Positions 1 to 9,941 of a DNA stretch of 64,000 bases are shown here, one piece after another. The position numbers and the translations under genes were made by a program. The stretch lies in assembly GCF_001687365.1 (NCBI RefSeq), contig NZ_LGLV01000004.1, forward strand, positions 682,001 to 746,000, read 5' to 3'. The stretch comes from Pararhizobium polonicum (lineage in GTDB: Bacteria > Pseudomonadota > Alphaproteobacteria > Rhizobiales > Rhizobiaceae). Positions within the stretch are counted from its first letter, which is position 1, and the number at the start of each line of letters is the position of its first letter. Below the pieces are notes generated by a model, which ran no database searches, was not told where the DNA came from, and worked only from the letters and a program-made list of their open reading frames with translations.

Positions 1-46
1 CTATCATCCGACATTGCAGACTTAACAGCTCGAGGAGAGTACGACC

Positions 47-583
47 ATTCGCAGACCGTTCAAAACGGACGCCCCGACAAAAGACGGGCCCCGCTCTAAC
101 AAGGAAATCCGGTCCCTCCGGGTTCAGCTCATCGACGCCGAAGGTGTCAACCACGGCAGCATCCCCACCGATCAGGCGCTCCGCATGGCGGAAGAACTGG
201 GTCTCGACCTCGTCGAGATCTCGCCGAATGCGGAGCCGCCGGTGTGCAAGATCCTTGACCTGGGCAAATTGAAATACGCCACCCAGAAGAAGGCGGCGGA
301 AGCACGCAAGAAGCAGAAGATCATCGAGATCAAGGAGATCAAGATGCGTCCCAACATCGACACGCACGACTACGACGTGAAGATGCGGGCGATGAACCGC
401 TTCTTCGAGGAAGGCGACAAGGTCAAGGTGACGCTGAAGTTCCGCGGCCGTGAAATGGCCCACCAGGAACTCGGCATGAAGCTTCTGCTTCAGGTCAAGG
501 AAGACACCGTGACCATCGCCAAGGTCGAAGCCGAGCCCAAGCTCGAAGGCCGTCAGATGATGATGGTGCTGGCACCGCGCTAA
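47..583 (+). CDS. infC: Translation initiation factor IF-3 (ATT start)
   Basis: IF-3 binds the 30S subunit, prevents premature 50S joining and proofreads the start codon. The first in-frame ATG (185) would give only 132 residues and remove most of the N-terminal domain. Reading upstream, the frame is open to an ATT at 47, preceded at 31-40 by a purine-rich GAGGAGAG ribosome binding site. This gives 178 residues beginning RRPFKTDAP after the start, the usual length. The N-terminal domain carries [14 protein letters not shown], and the C-terminal domain carries [13 protein letters not shown]. Rare AUU starts are the family's known self-control device: IF-3 rejects its own start codon when abundant. 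A hairpin terminator follows at 612-636, so rpmI probably has its own promoter. Confidence 0.96.
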   Translation: MRRPFKTDAPTKDGPRSNKEIRSLRVQLIDAEGVNHGSIPTDQALRMAEELGLDLVEISPNAEPPVCKILDLGKLKYATQKKAAEARKKQKIIEIKEIKMRPNIDTHDYDVKMRAMNRFFEEGDKVKVTLKFRGREMAHQELGMKLLLQVKEDTVTIAKVEAEPKLEGRQMMMVLAPR

Positions 584-611
584 ACACCTGTTTTCAGGAT
601 CGCACCTGATG

Positions 612-636
612 AAAGCCGCCAATCCGGCGGCTTTTT
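612..636 (+). terminator. Intrinsic terminator after infC
   Basis: Nine-bp perfect stem AAAGCCGCC / GGCGGCTTT with a five-base loop, ending in a T run (632-636), 29 bases after the infC stop. It is a textbook rho-independent terminator. The remaining 190 bases to rpmI contain no convincing gene and presumably hold the rpmI-rplT promoter and leader. Confidence 0.85.
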
Positions 637-830
637 CATATGGACGGCTTTCCTATCGAAGGCTGGCAATACGGAAATATCGGGGCGTTTCCCGAATCCC
701 ATTGCACTTTGCGGGCGCTTCGGTTACAAGCCCCCGTCCGAACGGTCCGGCAGGGCATGCCGTGGCCGTTCTTTACGCTGGAGACGACCTCGTCAGTCGA
801 TCTCGAAATCAAGAAAAATGGAGTAGCAAA

Positions 831-1034
831 ATGCCCAAGATGAAGACGAAATCCTCGGCCAAGAAGCGGTTCAAGATCACCGCCACCGGCAAGGTCATGG
901 CAGCTGCCGCAGGCAAGCGCCACGGCATGATCAAGCGGTCCAACAAGTTCATTCGCGATGCGCGTGGCACCATGGTGCTTGCAGAGCCTGATGGCAAGAA
1001 GGTCATCAAGAACTACCTGCCCAACGGTCTCTAA
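831..1034 (+). CDS. rpmI: 50S ribosomal protein L35
   Basis: A 67-residue, very basic protein beginning [15 protein letters not shown] and ending NYLPNGL, the standard length and ends of bL35. It is a structural protein of the large subunit. A purine-rich site (GGAG near 820) lies just upstream of the ATG. It is followed after 38 bases by rplT, the usual bicistronic arrangement. Longer readings of this frame start upstream within the infC terminator hairpin and are not credible. Confidence 0.97.
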   Translation: MPKMKTKSSAKKRFKITATGKVMAAAAGKRHGMIKRSNKFIRDARGTMVLAEPDGKKVIKNYLPNGL

Positions 1035-1072
1035 GACGTCTGGCACTTTTGGATTTTTAAGGAGATCATGAC

Positions 1073-1477
1073 ATGGCACGTGTAAAACGCGGCGTAGCAG
1101 CTCACGCCAAGCACAAGAAGACACTCAAGGCAGCCAAGGGCTTCTACGGCCGCCGCAAGAATACCATCCGCGCCGCCAAGGCAGCCGTGGATCGTTCGAA
1201 GGCTTTTGCCTATCGCGACCGCAAGGTCAACAAGCGCAACTTCCGCGCTCTCTGGATCCAGCGCATCAACGCTGCCGTTCGCGAACATGGCCTGACCTAC
1301 GGCCGTTTCATCGACGGTCTGTCGAAGGCTGGCATCGAAGTCGACCGCAAGGTTCTGTCCGACATGGCTATCCATGAGCCGGCAGCATTCGGCGCGCTCG
1401 TCGCCGCTGCCAAGAAGGCGCTGGAATACCTCAAGGACGCAGGCACCACCAACGAGTTTGAAAGCGCGGTTCGTTAA
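1073..1477 (+). CDS. rplT: 50S ribosomal protein L20
   Basis: A 134-residue bL20 beginning [16 protein letters not shown]. It binds 23S rRNA early in 50S assembly; in other bacteria it also represses its own operon, but no leader structure was identified here. The basic N-terminal extension (1-60) and the globular domain with the [16 protein letters not shown] motif are both present. It is somewhat longer at the C terminus than the roughly 118-residue E. coli protein. A Shine-Dalgarno AAGGAG precedes the start, and a strong terminator (1515-1547) closes the rpmI-rplT unit. Confidence 0.97.
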   Translation: MARVKRGVAAHAKHKKTLKAAKGFYGRRKNTIRAAKAAVDRSKAFAYRDRKVNKRNFRALWIQRINAAVREHGLTYGRFIDGLSKAGIEVDRKVLSDMAIHEPAAFGALVAAAKKALEYLKDAGTTNEFESAVR

Positions 1478-1514
1478 GACCAGCGCTTCCCAGCCTTTTG
1501 GAATTTGAATTGGG

Positions 1515-1547
1515 AAACCCGCGCTGGCACGGCTGGCGCGGGTTTTT
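1515..1547 (+). terminator. Intrinsic terminator after rplT
   Basis: Ten-bp perfect stem AAACCCGCGC / GCGCGGGTTT with an 11-base loop, ending in T5 at 1543-1547. It lies 38 bases before pheS, so pheS must be read either by read-through or from a promoter very close to its start. Confidence 0.85.
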
Positions 1548-1584
1548 CTTTGACCGATCACGGGATGAAACCGGGAAATAAACG

Positions 1585-2670
1585 ATGTCCGATCTGGAAG
1601 CACTGAAAGAGAACCTGCTGGCCGAAGTGACCGCTGCCGGCGACGAGGCCGCCATCGAAGCCGTGCGTGTCAACGCGCTGGGCAAGAAGGGCTCGATCTC
1701 CGAGCTGCTGAAGACGCTCGGCACCATGACGCCGGAAGAGCGCCAGACGCGCGGCGCCGCCATCAATGCGCTGAAGACCGATGTCTTTGCCGCGATCGCC
1801 GCCCGCAAGTCGGACCTCAAGGACGCGGCGATCGCCGAGCGCCTGGCCCGCGAGACCGTCGATATCTCGCTGCCGGTGCGCTCCTCGCCGGCCGAGCGCG
1901 GCCGCATCCATCCGATCAGCCAGATCATCGACGAGATCAGCGCCATCTTCGCCGACATGGGCTTCTCGATCGCCGAAGGTCCGGATATCGAGACCGACTA
2001 CTACAATTTCACCGCGCTGAATTTCCCCGAAGGCCATCCGGCCCGCGAGATGCACGACACGTTCTTCTTCAATCCGGACGACAAGGGCGAGCGCAAGGTG
2101 CTGCGCACGCATACCTCGCCGGTGCAGATCCGCACGATGGAGGCGCAGAAGCCGCCGATCCGCATCATCATCCCCGGCAAGACCTACCGGCAGGACAGCG
2201 ACGCGACGCATTCGCCGATGTTCCACCAGGTCGAAGGCCTCGTCGTCGACACCAAGTCGAACGTCGCCAACATGCGCTGGATTCTCGAAGAGTTCTGCAA
2301 GGCCTTTTTCGAGGTCGACGATGTGACGATGCGGTTTCGCCCGTCGTTCTTCCCGTTCACCGAGCCGTCCTTCGAGGTCGACATCCAGTGCGACCGTTCC
2401 TCCGGCCCGATCGTCAAGTTCGGCGAAGGCACCGACTGGATGGAAATCCTCGGCTGCGGCATGGTGCACCCCAACGTCCTGCGCGCCGGCGGCCTCGATC
2501 CCGACGTCTATCAGGGCTTTGCCTGGGGCATGGGGCTGGACCGCATCGCCATGCTGAAATACGGCATGCCGGACCTCAGAAACTTCTTCGACGCCGACGT
2601 CCGCTGGATGAGCCATTACGGTTTTCGCCCGCTCGACATGCCAACGCTGTTTGGCGGTTTGAGTTCTTAA
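1585..2670 (+). CDS. pheS: Phenylalanyl-tRNA synthetase alpha subunit
   Basis: The catalytic subunit of the alpha2-beta2 class II synthetase that charges tRNA-Phe. It has 361 residues, the usual bacterial length. An N-terminal coiled-coil arm (about 1-90) is followed by the catalytic core, with a motif 2 region around residues 250-265 ([19 protein letters not shown]) and motif 3 [13 protein letters not shown] near 310. The partner pheT follows, but not directly: a small AT-rich gene (2685-3128) sits between them, 14 bases after the pheS stop. Confidence 0.97.
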   Translation: MSDLEALKENLLAEVTAAGDEAAIEAVRVNALGKKGSISELLKTLGTMTPEERQTRGAAINALKTDVFAAIAARKSDLKDAAIAERLARETVDISLPVRSSPAERGRIHPISQIIDEISAIFADMGFSIAEGPDIETDYYNFTALNFPEGHPAREMHDTFFFNPDDKGERKVLRTHTSPVQIRTMEAQKPPIRIIIPGKTYRQDSDATHSPMFHQVEGLVVDTKSNVANMRWILEEFCKAFFEVDDVTMRFRPSFFPFTEPSFEVDIQCDRSSGPIVKFGEGTDWMEILGCGMVHPNVLRAGGLDPDVYQGFAWGMGLDRIAMLKYGMPDLRNFFDADVRWMSHYGFRPLDMPTLFGGLSS

Positions 2671-2684
2671 AAGGAATAAAAAAT

Positions 2685-3128
2685 ATGTTTAGCGAAGAAT
2701 ACACTAAATTTCTAACCACGTTTATGCCGGTAATTGCCGCAACACTTGTAACAATATTTGGTATGATCGCATTTTATTACCAGAAATCCCTTGAAAGAAA
2801 ATTCAAATACAACGAATCCATCCAAAGTAGGTATGAGAATTACATTCATTCCATTTTCGATGTAACCGCCAACCCAAGTTCCGCAGACGCCAACGCGAAA
2901 TTTCAGCAAAGCCGAGCGTCACTTAGACTTTTCGCACCCACTAACGTTTTAAATGCCGCCAAAGTTTTCGAAGACCACATTACGGGAGTAGAGCGCTCTA
3001 ATGACGCCCAAGAGATGGCGGCCATACTACTTCATGCAATGCGCCAAGATTGCTTACCCGGTTTTCAATTCAGTGAACGTGTTGATGTCACGGAAATGAA
3101 GCGCCTGAACTCTTTCAACGTCAACTAG
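2685..3128 (+). CDS. Orphan single-pass membrane protein inserted between pheS and pheT
   Basis: A 147-residue protein starting MFSEEYTKFL. One hydrophobic segment (about residues 12-32, FMPVIAATLVTIFGMIAFYY) is followed by a basic, then largely helical cytoplasmic part containing a segment rich in Asn, Ser and Ala. I do not recognise the family. The start has a proper AAGGA site overlapping the short gap after pheS, and the stop is 13 bases before pheT, so it is read within the pheST operon. Its codons (AAA, AAT, TTT, TTA, ATT) are clearly more AT-rich than those of either neighbour, which points to horizontal acquisition. No function is assigned. Confidence 0.75.
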   Translation: MFSEEYTKFLTTFMPVIAATLVTIFGMIAFYYQKSLERKFKYNESIQSRYENYIHSIFDVTANPSSADANAKFQQSRASLRLFAPTNVLNAAKVFEDHITGVERSNDAQEMAAILLHAMRQDCLPGFQFSERVDVTEMKRLNSFNVN

Positions 3129-3141
3129 ATTGGCTTCTTAG

Positions 3142-5568
3142 ATGAAATTCACACTCTCCTGGCTGAAAGATCATCTGGAAACGGATGCCACCCTTGAACA
3201 GATCTGCGAGCGCCTGACGGCGATCGGGCTGGAGGTCGAGGATGTCGACGACAAGGCCGCGTTCAAGCCCTTCGTCATCGCCAAGGTCGTCTCGGCCGAA
3301 AAACACCCGCAGGCCGACAAGCTGCGGGTGCTGATGGTCGATACCGGCACGGGCGCCCCGATCCAGGTCGTCTGCGGCGCCCCGAATGCGCGCGCCGGCC
3401 TGATCGGCGCCTTCGCCGCCCCCGGCGCCTATGTTCCGGGCATCGACGTGACGCTCGCCGTCGGCACCATCCGCGGCGTCGAGAGCCACGGCATGATGTG
3501 CTCGGAAAAAGAATTGCAGATGTCGGACAGCCATGACGGCATCATCGACCTGCCGGAAAACGCCCCGGTCGGCACGAGCTTTGCCGCCTATGCCGGGCTC
3601 GACGATCCGCTGATCGAGATCAACCTGACGCCGAACCGTCCGGACTGCACCTCGATCCACGGCATCGCCCGCGATCTCGCCGCCTCCGGCCTCGGCACGC
3701 TGAAGACAGCGCCGCAGCCGGCCTTCAAGACCGAGGGCGAGACCACCACCAAGGTGACGCTCGATCTCGGCGAAGACGCGCATCTTTGCCCCGGTTTCGC
3801 GCTCCGCCTGGTGCGCGGTGTGAAGAACGGCCCGAGCCCGAAATGGATGCAGCAGCGGCTCATCGCCATCGGCCTTCGCCCGATCAATGCGCTGGTCGAC
3901 GTCACCAACTACATGACCTTCGACCAGGGCCGGCCGCTGCACGTCTTCGATGCCGCCAAGGTCAAGGGCAATCTCACCGTCCGCCGTGCCGTTGAAGGCG
4001 AAAAGGTTCTGGCGCTCGACACGCGCGAATACACGCTGTCGCCGGCCAATGTGGTGATCTCCGACGATAACGGCATCGAATCGATCGGCGGCATCATGGG
4101 CGGCGAGCATTCCGGCTGCGACGAAAACACCACCGACGTGCTGATCGAATCGGCGCTCTGGGACCCGATGAACATCGCCAAGAGCGGCCGCTCGCTCGGT
4201 ATCATCACCGATGCGCGCTACCGTTTCGAGCGCGGCGTCGATCCGGAATATATGGTTCCCGGCATCGAGCGCGCCACCCAGCTGATCGTCGACATCTGCG
4301 GCGGCACGGCGGCGAAGACCGATATCGTCGGTTATGCCGGCTATACGGCCAGGACCGTCGATTTCCCGGTTTCCGAGGTCAAGCGCCTGACGGGCCTTGA
4401 TGTCAGCGCGCAGGAGAGCCTCTCGATCCTCAAGGGTCTCGGCTTCGGCGTCACCGGTTCGGGCGAACGTGTTTCCGTCTCCGTTCCCTCCTGGCGGCCG
4501 GATGTCGATGGCAAGGCAGACCTTGTCGAAGAAGTCATGCGCATTCACGGCGTCGACAATATCAAGCCGCAGCCGATCGAAAAGCTCGGTGCCGTCAATG
4601 GCAAGATCCTGACCGTGCTGCAGATCCGCACCCGGCTGGCCAAGCGGGCGCTGGCATCGCGCGGCATGCTGGAGGCCGTCACCTGGTCGTTCATCTCCAA
4701 GGCGCAGGCCGAGCTTTTCGGCGGCGGCGCAGCGTCACTCTCGCTGGCAAACCCGATCGCCGCCGACATGTCCGACATGCGGCCGTCGCTGCTGCCCGGT
4801 CTCCTGACCGCCGCCCAGCGCAATGCCGACAAGGGCTTTGGCGATGTGGCGATCTTCGAGGTTTCCGGCATCTATGAGAACGACACGCCGTCGGGCCAGC
4901 GCCGGGTTGCCGGCGGTATCCGCCGCGGCACGGCATCGCTTGCAGGTAGCGGCCGCTCCTGGTCGAATGCGGCCAAGGGCGGCGGCAAGCCGGTCGACGT
5001 GTTCGATGCCAAGGCCGATGCCATTGCGGTTCTGGAAGCCTGCGGCGTGCCGATGGGCAATGTCCAGTTCGAGGCCGGTGGCCCCTCCTGGTATCATCCC
5101 GGCCGCTCCGGCACGATCAAGCTCGGCCCGAAGATCGTGCTCGGCCATTTCGGCGAGTTCCATCCGAAGGTGCTGGAGGCGCTCGACGTCTCCGGCGCGC
5201 TCGCAGGCTTCGAAGTCACCATCGATGCCATGCCCGAGCCGAAGAAGAAGGCCACCCGCACCAAGCCGGCGCTGGAGCTGTCGCCCTTCCAGGCCGTCAA
5301 GCGCGACTTCGCCTTCGTGGTCGACAAATCCGTTGAAGCCGGCGCGATCCTGAAGGCCGCATCGAGCGCCGACCGCAAGCTGGTCACCGGCGTCAACGTC
5401 TTCGACATTTTCGAGGGCGCATCCGTCGGCGAAGGCAAGAAGTCGGTCGCCATCGAAGTCGTCATCCAGCCGGCCGAGCGCACGCTGACCGACGAGGATT
5501 TCGAAGCCTTGACCGGCAAGATCATCGCCAATGTGGCGAAGAACACCGGCGGGGTTTTGCGGGCTTGA
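3142..5568 (+). CDS. pheT: Phenylalanyl-tRNA synthetase beta subunit
   Basis: The 808-residue beta subunit provides tRNA binding and the B3/B4 editing domain that removes mischarged tyrosine. Visible in order are the N-terminal EMAP-type tRNA-binding domain (about 39-150, with [15 protein letters not shown]), the B3/B4 domain (about 210-390), the B5 domain (about 400-475), the catalytic-like core, and the C-terminal anticodon-binding (FDX-ACB) domain (about 715-808, with [16 protein letters not shown]). The length is normal. No good Shine-Dalgarno precedes the ATG, so it may rely on translation arriving from the inserted gene 13 bases upstream. Confidence 0.97.
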   Translation: MKFTLSWLKDHLETDATLEQICERLTAIGLEVEDVDDKAAFKPFVIAKVVSAEKHPQADKLRVLMVDTGTGAPIQVVCGAPNARAGLIGAFAAPGAYVPGIDVTLAVGTIRGVESHGMMCSEKELQMSDSHDGIIDLPENAPVGTSFAAYAGLDDPLIEINLTPNRPDCTSIHGIARDLAASGLGTLKTAPQPAFKTEGETTTKVTLDLGEDAHLCPGFALRLVRGVKNGPSPKWMQQRLIAIGLRPINALVDVTNYMTFDQGRPLHVFDAAKVKGNLTVRRAVEGEKVLALDTREYTLSPANVVISDDNGIESIGGIMGGEHSGCDENTTDVLIESALWDPMNIAKSGRSLGIITDARYRFERGVDPEYMVPGIERATQLIVDICGGTAAKTDIVGYAGYTARTVDFPVSEVKRLTGLDVSAQESLSILKGLGFGVTGSGERVSVSVPSWRPDVDGKADLVEEVMRIHGVDNIKPQPIEKLGAVNGKILTVLQIRTRLAKRALASRGMLEAVTWSFISKAQAELFGGGAASLSLANPIAADMSDMRPSLLPGLLTAAQRNADKGFGDVAIFEVSGIYENDTPSGQRRVAGGIRRGTASLAGSGRSWSNAAKGGGKPVDVFDAKADAIAVLEACGVPMGNVQFEAGGPSWYHPGRSGTIKLGPKIVLGHFGEFHPKVLEALDVSGALAGFEVTIDAMPEPKKKATRTKPALELSPFQAVKRDFAFVVDKSVEAGAILKAASSADRKLVTGVNVFDIFEGASVGEGKKSVAIEVVIQPAERTLTDEDFEALTGKIIANVAKNTGGVLRA

Positions 5569-5576
5569 GAACACAG

Positions 5577-5610
5577 ATACCGAGAGGGCGGCTTTCACCC
5601 CTCTCGGTAT
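5577..5610. terminator. Hairpin after pheT
   Basis: A perfect 12-bp stem ATACCGAGAGGG / CCCTCTCGGTAT with a 10-base loop, starting eight bases after the pheT stop. There is no long T run, so termination may be partial. It also faces the minus-strand LysR gene. Confidence 0.6.
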
Positions 5611-5736
5611 TCTGATCACCACTCGCCGCCATGTTGTCGCGATGGACGCGGGGATGGGTCTGGTTTGCGTCAACAGTGGTCATCCCCGCGCCCTGACATC
5701 GAGTGAGACCGGCTGGGCTTCGCGCCATTCGTGACC

Positions 5737-6630
5737 TTAGCGACCTACGCTCGCAAGGTGCGGAGCCGGTTCGCAGTACTCAATCAGCAATTCGGTAAGG
5801 ACCCGTATCTTCCGTGCGGGATGCTGACCTGGCGGGCGGATGACATATGCACCGGCCGGGGGTGGTGGATGGCGCGTCATGACCGGCACAAGCGCGCCGG
5901 AGGCTATATGTTCATGGGTCAGGCAATCAGGCAGGTAGGCGATCCCGAGCCCCGCTATCGCGGCGGCAACGAGAGCTGCGCCGTTGTCGGCCTTGAAGCG
6001 CCCTTGCGGACGAACCGTGATGATCTTGTCGCCATCCATGAGCTGCCAGCTTTCGGTACCCTGCATGAGAGCCTCGTGAGCGACGAGTTCCTCCGGCGTC
6101 TCGGGCGACCCATGCGCCTTGATGTACTCCTGGCTCGCGACGAACTTCCCATGGATTGGTCCGACGCGTCTTACGATCAAGTTGGAGTCCTGAAGATAGC
6201 CAACCCGGATCGCACAATCATAACCCTCCGCGATGAGATCGACGAAGCGATCACTGTAGCACGTGTGGATTTGGAGCTGGGGGTGGCGGCGCGCCATTTC
6301 CGCGAGGATGGGAGCGAAGTGAGTCTGGCCGAAAGAAAGCGGCACGGCAACGCGCAAGCGACCGCGAAGCTCACCGGCGGGTAGGATCGTTTCCCTGGCC
6401 ACGTCGATCTCGGCGCAGACCCTGGCTGCATAATCTCGGAACGTGGCCCCTGCTTCCGTGAGAGCTGCGCCCCGGGTGGTCCGTGCAAGAAGCTGGACGC
6501 CAAGCTCCGTTTCAAGCCGGACGAGCCGCCGACTGACGATTGACTTGGAGACGCCGAGCCGCAGCGCAGCGGCCGAAACGCCCCCGGCATCGGCCACTTC
6601 TACAAATGTCCGCAGCTCTTCGATATCCAT
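5737..6630 (-). CDS. LysR-family transcriptional regulator
   Basis: A 297-residue LysR regulator. The winged helix-turn-helix is at about 1-60 (MDIEELRTFVEVADAGGVSA onward), and the periplasmic-binding-like effector domain at about 85-290. It belongs to the group with the RTTR..LTEAG signature. The ATG at 6630 was chosen over 6654 because AAGAGGAAC lies at the right distance before it and the family normally begins MDxxxLRxF. It is divergent from the cysteine hydrolase gene at 6786 with a 155-base shared intergenic region, the classic LysR arrangement, so that gene is its likely target. The effector is unknown. Confidence 0.9.
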   Translation of the reverse strand: MDIEELRTFVEVADAGGVSAAALRLGVSKSIVSRRLVRLETELGVQLLARTTRGAALTEAGATFRDYAARVCAEIDVARETILPAGELRGRLRVAVPLSFGQTHFAPILAEMARRHPQLQIHTCYSDRFVDLIAEGYDCAIRVGYLQDSNLIVRRVGPIHGKFVASQEYIKAHGSPETPEELVAHEALMQGTESWQLMDGDKIITVRPQGRFKADNGAALVAAAIAGLGIAYLPDCLTHEHIASGALVPVMTRHPPPPAGAYVIRPPGQHPARKIRVLTELLIEYCEPAPHLASVGR

Positions 6631-6785
6631 TTCGCGTTCCTCTTTCCGCGACACAGCTTGCCATAAAACGGTACTACCGCATCACGAACTGGAATGACAG
6701 TCTCTACGGCGTCGACGGCGCCGCTGTCAGCGCACGCGTCTCGGCAGATCAACCTCACAGACAAATGACAGCAGAGGAAATATTC

Positions 6786-7439
6786 ATGACCTTTCGTAAT
6801 GGCCTTGACTCACTTCTCCGCCCCGAAGACTCCGTCCTCGTTCTGATCGATCATCAGCCTTACCAGCTGGCGAACCTGAACAGCCATGATCCTCATATGG
6901 TGGTCAACAACACGACCGCGCTGGCGAAGCTGGCAAAAGCCTTCAATGTTCCGACCATTCTCACCAGCGTGATTGCGGCGCGCGGTGGACTTCTCTTTAA
7001 GCAGATCACCGACGTGTTCCCTGGCCAGGAAGTCATCGATCGCACCTGGGTGAACACCTGGCAGGACGAGAATGTGGTGAGCGTCGTCAAGGCGACTGGC
7101 CGCAAGCAGTTGATCATCGCCGGCCTGTGGACCGAGGTCTGCGTCGCAATGCCTGTCATCCAGGCCGCCGGCGAAGGCTGGGACGTGACCGTGATCACCG
7201 ACGCGTCGGGCGGGATTTCGAAGGAGTCTCACGAAGTTGCCATCCAGCGAATGATCGCGGCCGGCGCGAACGTGATGACCGTGATGGCGCTCGCCGGCGA
7301 ATGGCAACGCGATTGGGCGCGCACCGAGCATGTCGAGGAACTGACCGAGATTCTCATCCAGCACTTCGGCGGCAGCGGTATCGCGTATCTTTGGGAGCAG
7401 CAGTTGCTCAACACCCCGGTGCCGAGCAAAGTGGGCTGA
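6786..7439 (+). CDS. Isochorismatase-like cysteine hydrolase (YcaC type)
   Basis: A 217-residue protein of the isochorismatase fold. The catalytic-triad positions are visible: Asp in LVLIDHQ (about residue 21) and Cys in GLWTEVCVAM (about residue 118), with the usual Thr/Ser-rich loop. Its length and its DSVLVLIDHQPYQ and EWQRDW signatures resemble YcaC-type hydrolases, whose natural substrate is unknown. GCAGAGGAAA precedes the ATG. Divergent transcription from the LysR gene suggests induction by that regulator. Calling it a true isochorismatase would go too far, because no siderophore genes are nearby. Confidence 0.85.
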   Translation: MTFRNGLDSLLRPEDSVLVLIDHQPYQLANLNSHDPHMVVNNTTALAKLAKAFNVPTILTSVIAARGGLLFKQITDVFPGQEVIDRTWVNTWQDENVVSVVKATGRKQLIIAGLWTEVCVAMPVIQAAGEGWDVTVITDASGGISKESHEVAIQRMIAAGANVMTVMALAGEWQRDWARTEHVEELTEILIQHFGGSGIAYLWEQQLLNTPVPSKVG

Positions 7440-8039
7440 TTCGAGCAGGGATGACGAGACGATGAAAAGCTCCAGGCTCGTCATCCCCATTCGTTGGACG
7501 CGAAGATTCGATGGCTCGTTTGTATCGACTGCGGACGAACGCCTGGGTCACAGATCGAATGGTGGATCTCCACCCGACGCAACTCGCAACCGCGTTAATC
7601 TTGGAAGCCTTGATCGCTCGAACGGCACGGGTGCATTCGAGGACTGTCGAGGGAAGATTGCGGGAGGCGCAGCCCCTCCTTCATGGAAAAATCATCCCCG
7701 TAAATCCCCGCCTTTGAAACCTGTGTCATCCTGATGTCGTTCCGCCAATGGATACGCTGCCAGGCGTGGCAGTGAGGCGGGGCCGGTGCCGGATGGGGGA
7801 CAGACGTAAGCCTTCATCCGGTGGATTGGCAGAAAGTGGTTTCCCTCTCGTCTGAAACAGGGCGGGGCGTGCCTGTGAGGCACACATGAGGAGCGGCGAC
7901 TGGGATTGCAACAGCGATTCCTTTCGTGGCGCCGCGGCGGCCGGAGCAATCCGGCAACCGTCGAGCGTCACCCTGTACCGGAAAAAGGTGCCGCCATCCC
8001 CGCAGAGAAACCGGAGTTGCCCGTCGACCAACACTGAAC

Positions 8040-8095
8040 GGGGCGCTGGAAGGCGTCACATAAATTACTTAGTCATCGGCACTTTCCAGCGCCCC
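8040..8095. repeat. 12-bp inverted repeat with 32-base spacer
   Basis: GGGGCGCTGGAA at 8040-8051 is matched by TTCCAGCGCCCC at 8084-8095. The spacer is AT-richer (ATAAATTACTTAG). There is no T run, and the nearest gene stop is far away, so it is not a clear terminator. It could be the ends of a miniature element or a protein-binding site. Confidence 0.5.
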
Positions 8096-8167
8096 GGCCA
8101 AGTAAACATCAGGCAAAACCACGGCGGAATTTTCCGGGCGTGGCTGAAGGCATTGAGGCAGCCTCCC

Positions 8168-8303
8168 ACCTCCCTCTTGAGGGGGGAGGTCGCCGCAACG
8201 CGGCGGGTGGGGGTGACCACCGCGAACACGAGAGGCAATTGCATATGCCGCAGATCACCCCGCCCCGGAGCTTCGCTCCGACCCTCCCCCTCAAGGGGAG
8301 GGT
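8168..8303. repeat. RIME-like cluster of palindromes
   Basis: Four palindromes lie in 136 bp: a CCTCCC / GGGAGG arm pair at 8168-8190; CGCCGC-AAC-GCGGCG at 8191-8205; CGGAGC-TTC-GCTCCG at 8266-8280; and ACCCTCCCC / GGGGAGGGT at 8281-8303. The outer CCTCCC..CTYAAGGGG palindromes face each other. This architecture is familiar from repeated intergenic mosaic elements of Rhizobiaceae (RIME type). The family assignment is from memory and needs a genome self-comparison. Confidence 0.6.
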
Positions 8304-8312
8304 GAAAACACC

Positions 8313-8672
8313 CTACCGATGCAGATGATACAGCTTGTTGACGATCACCCAGCGGCCATCGATCTTCAGCAGCGACAGATAGTCGGTAAAGCGCGTGCCG
8401 GCGAATTCGTCGGTGACCTTGACGAAGGCGGCATCGCCCTCGATGTCGGTGATCTCGATATCCATCAGCGGCTGGGTGCCCGGAGGGGCCGGCGGTTTGG
8501 CGAGGATGGCGGCGATGAAATTGTCGCGCGACATCCATTCGACCGCGCCTTCATAATTGCCGATGATCTTGGCATCGGGGTGGAAGGCCTTGCGCAGCGC
8601 CGCTTCGTTGCAAAACGCCATGCCATCGACATAAAGATGAACGACTGCGCCGATTGCCTGCTGGTCGGACAT
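8313..8672 (-). CDS. NTF2-like / SnoaL-type small protein
   Basis: A 119-residue alpha+beta protein of the nuclear-transport-factor-2 superfamily, lumazine-binding-like subgroup. It starts with a helical segment (DQQAIGAVVHLYVDGMAF) and a conserved FHPDAKIIGNYEG stretch, and ends with the typical YLSLLKIDGRWVIVNKLYH strand pair. Such proteins bind or isomerise small hydrophobic molecules, but the substrate cannot be read from the sequence. The stop abuts the palindrome cluster. The call to the superfamily is fairly secure; the function is not. Confidence 0.8.
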   Translation of the reverse strand: MSDQQAIGAVVHLYVDGMAFCNEAALRKAFHPDAKIIGNYEGAVEWMSRDNFIAAILAKPPAPPGTQPLMDIEITDIEGDAAFVKVTDEFAGTRFTDYLSLLKIDGRWVIVNKLYHLHR

Positions 8673-8810
8673 TGTGCGGCTCCCTTTATCCTCGCCCTAT
8701 CCTATCACGGCAGCGGAAGGGAACAAAGACGAAGCGACGTGCACCGTTGGATGGCGCAATGCGCTCCGCCCCGGGCGGGCGAAGCGCGAATCGGATCCGG
8801 AGATGAAGGC

Positions 8811-9806
<996 letters not shown>

Positions 9807-9941
9807 AGAGGTTGCTCCTTCGTGAGCCGGATTGGAAACGCAGACTGCGAAAGGCATCTGCGGTGCATCCTCAAACTAATCTGCGCCCGACCGTTTGATA
9901 ACGGCTGCAAATCCCAACAGGTTGTTCTATCATTTCGATCA

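Larger units (their letters stand above)
7440..8312. other. Gene-free 873-bp interval
   Basis: No frame on either strand has a credible start, ribosome binding site and recognisable protein. Short open frames (for example 7511-7717 plus, 7726-8034 minus) have Arg/Pro/Ser-rich translations typical of unconstrained GC-rich DNA. The interval contains a 12-bp inverted repeat (8040-8095) and a cluster of palindromes (8168-8303). It looks like accumulated intergenic repeat material, or a decayed gene I cannot identify. Confidence 0.6.

Noticed and set aside
1558-2616. 352-residue open frame antisense to pheS
   Set aside because: His/Asp/Arg/Gly-rich translation typical of the complementary frame of a GC-rich gene; pheS is certain.
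7511-7717. 68-residue frame in the gene-free interval
   Set aside because: No ribosome site and no recognisable family; composition not protein-like enough to support a gene.
7726-8059. Two overlapping minus-strand frames beside the RIME-like repeat
   Set aside because: Pro/Ser/Arg-rich, no initiation signals; probably repeat-derived noise.
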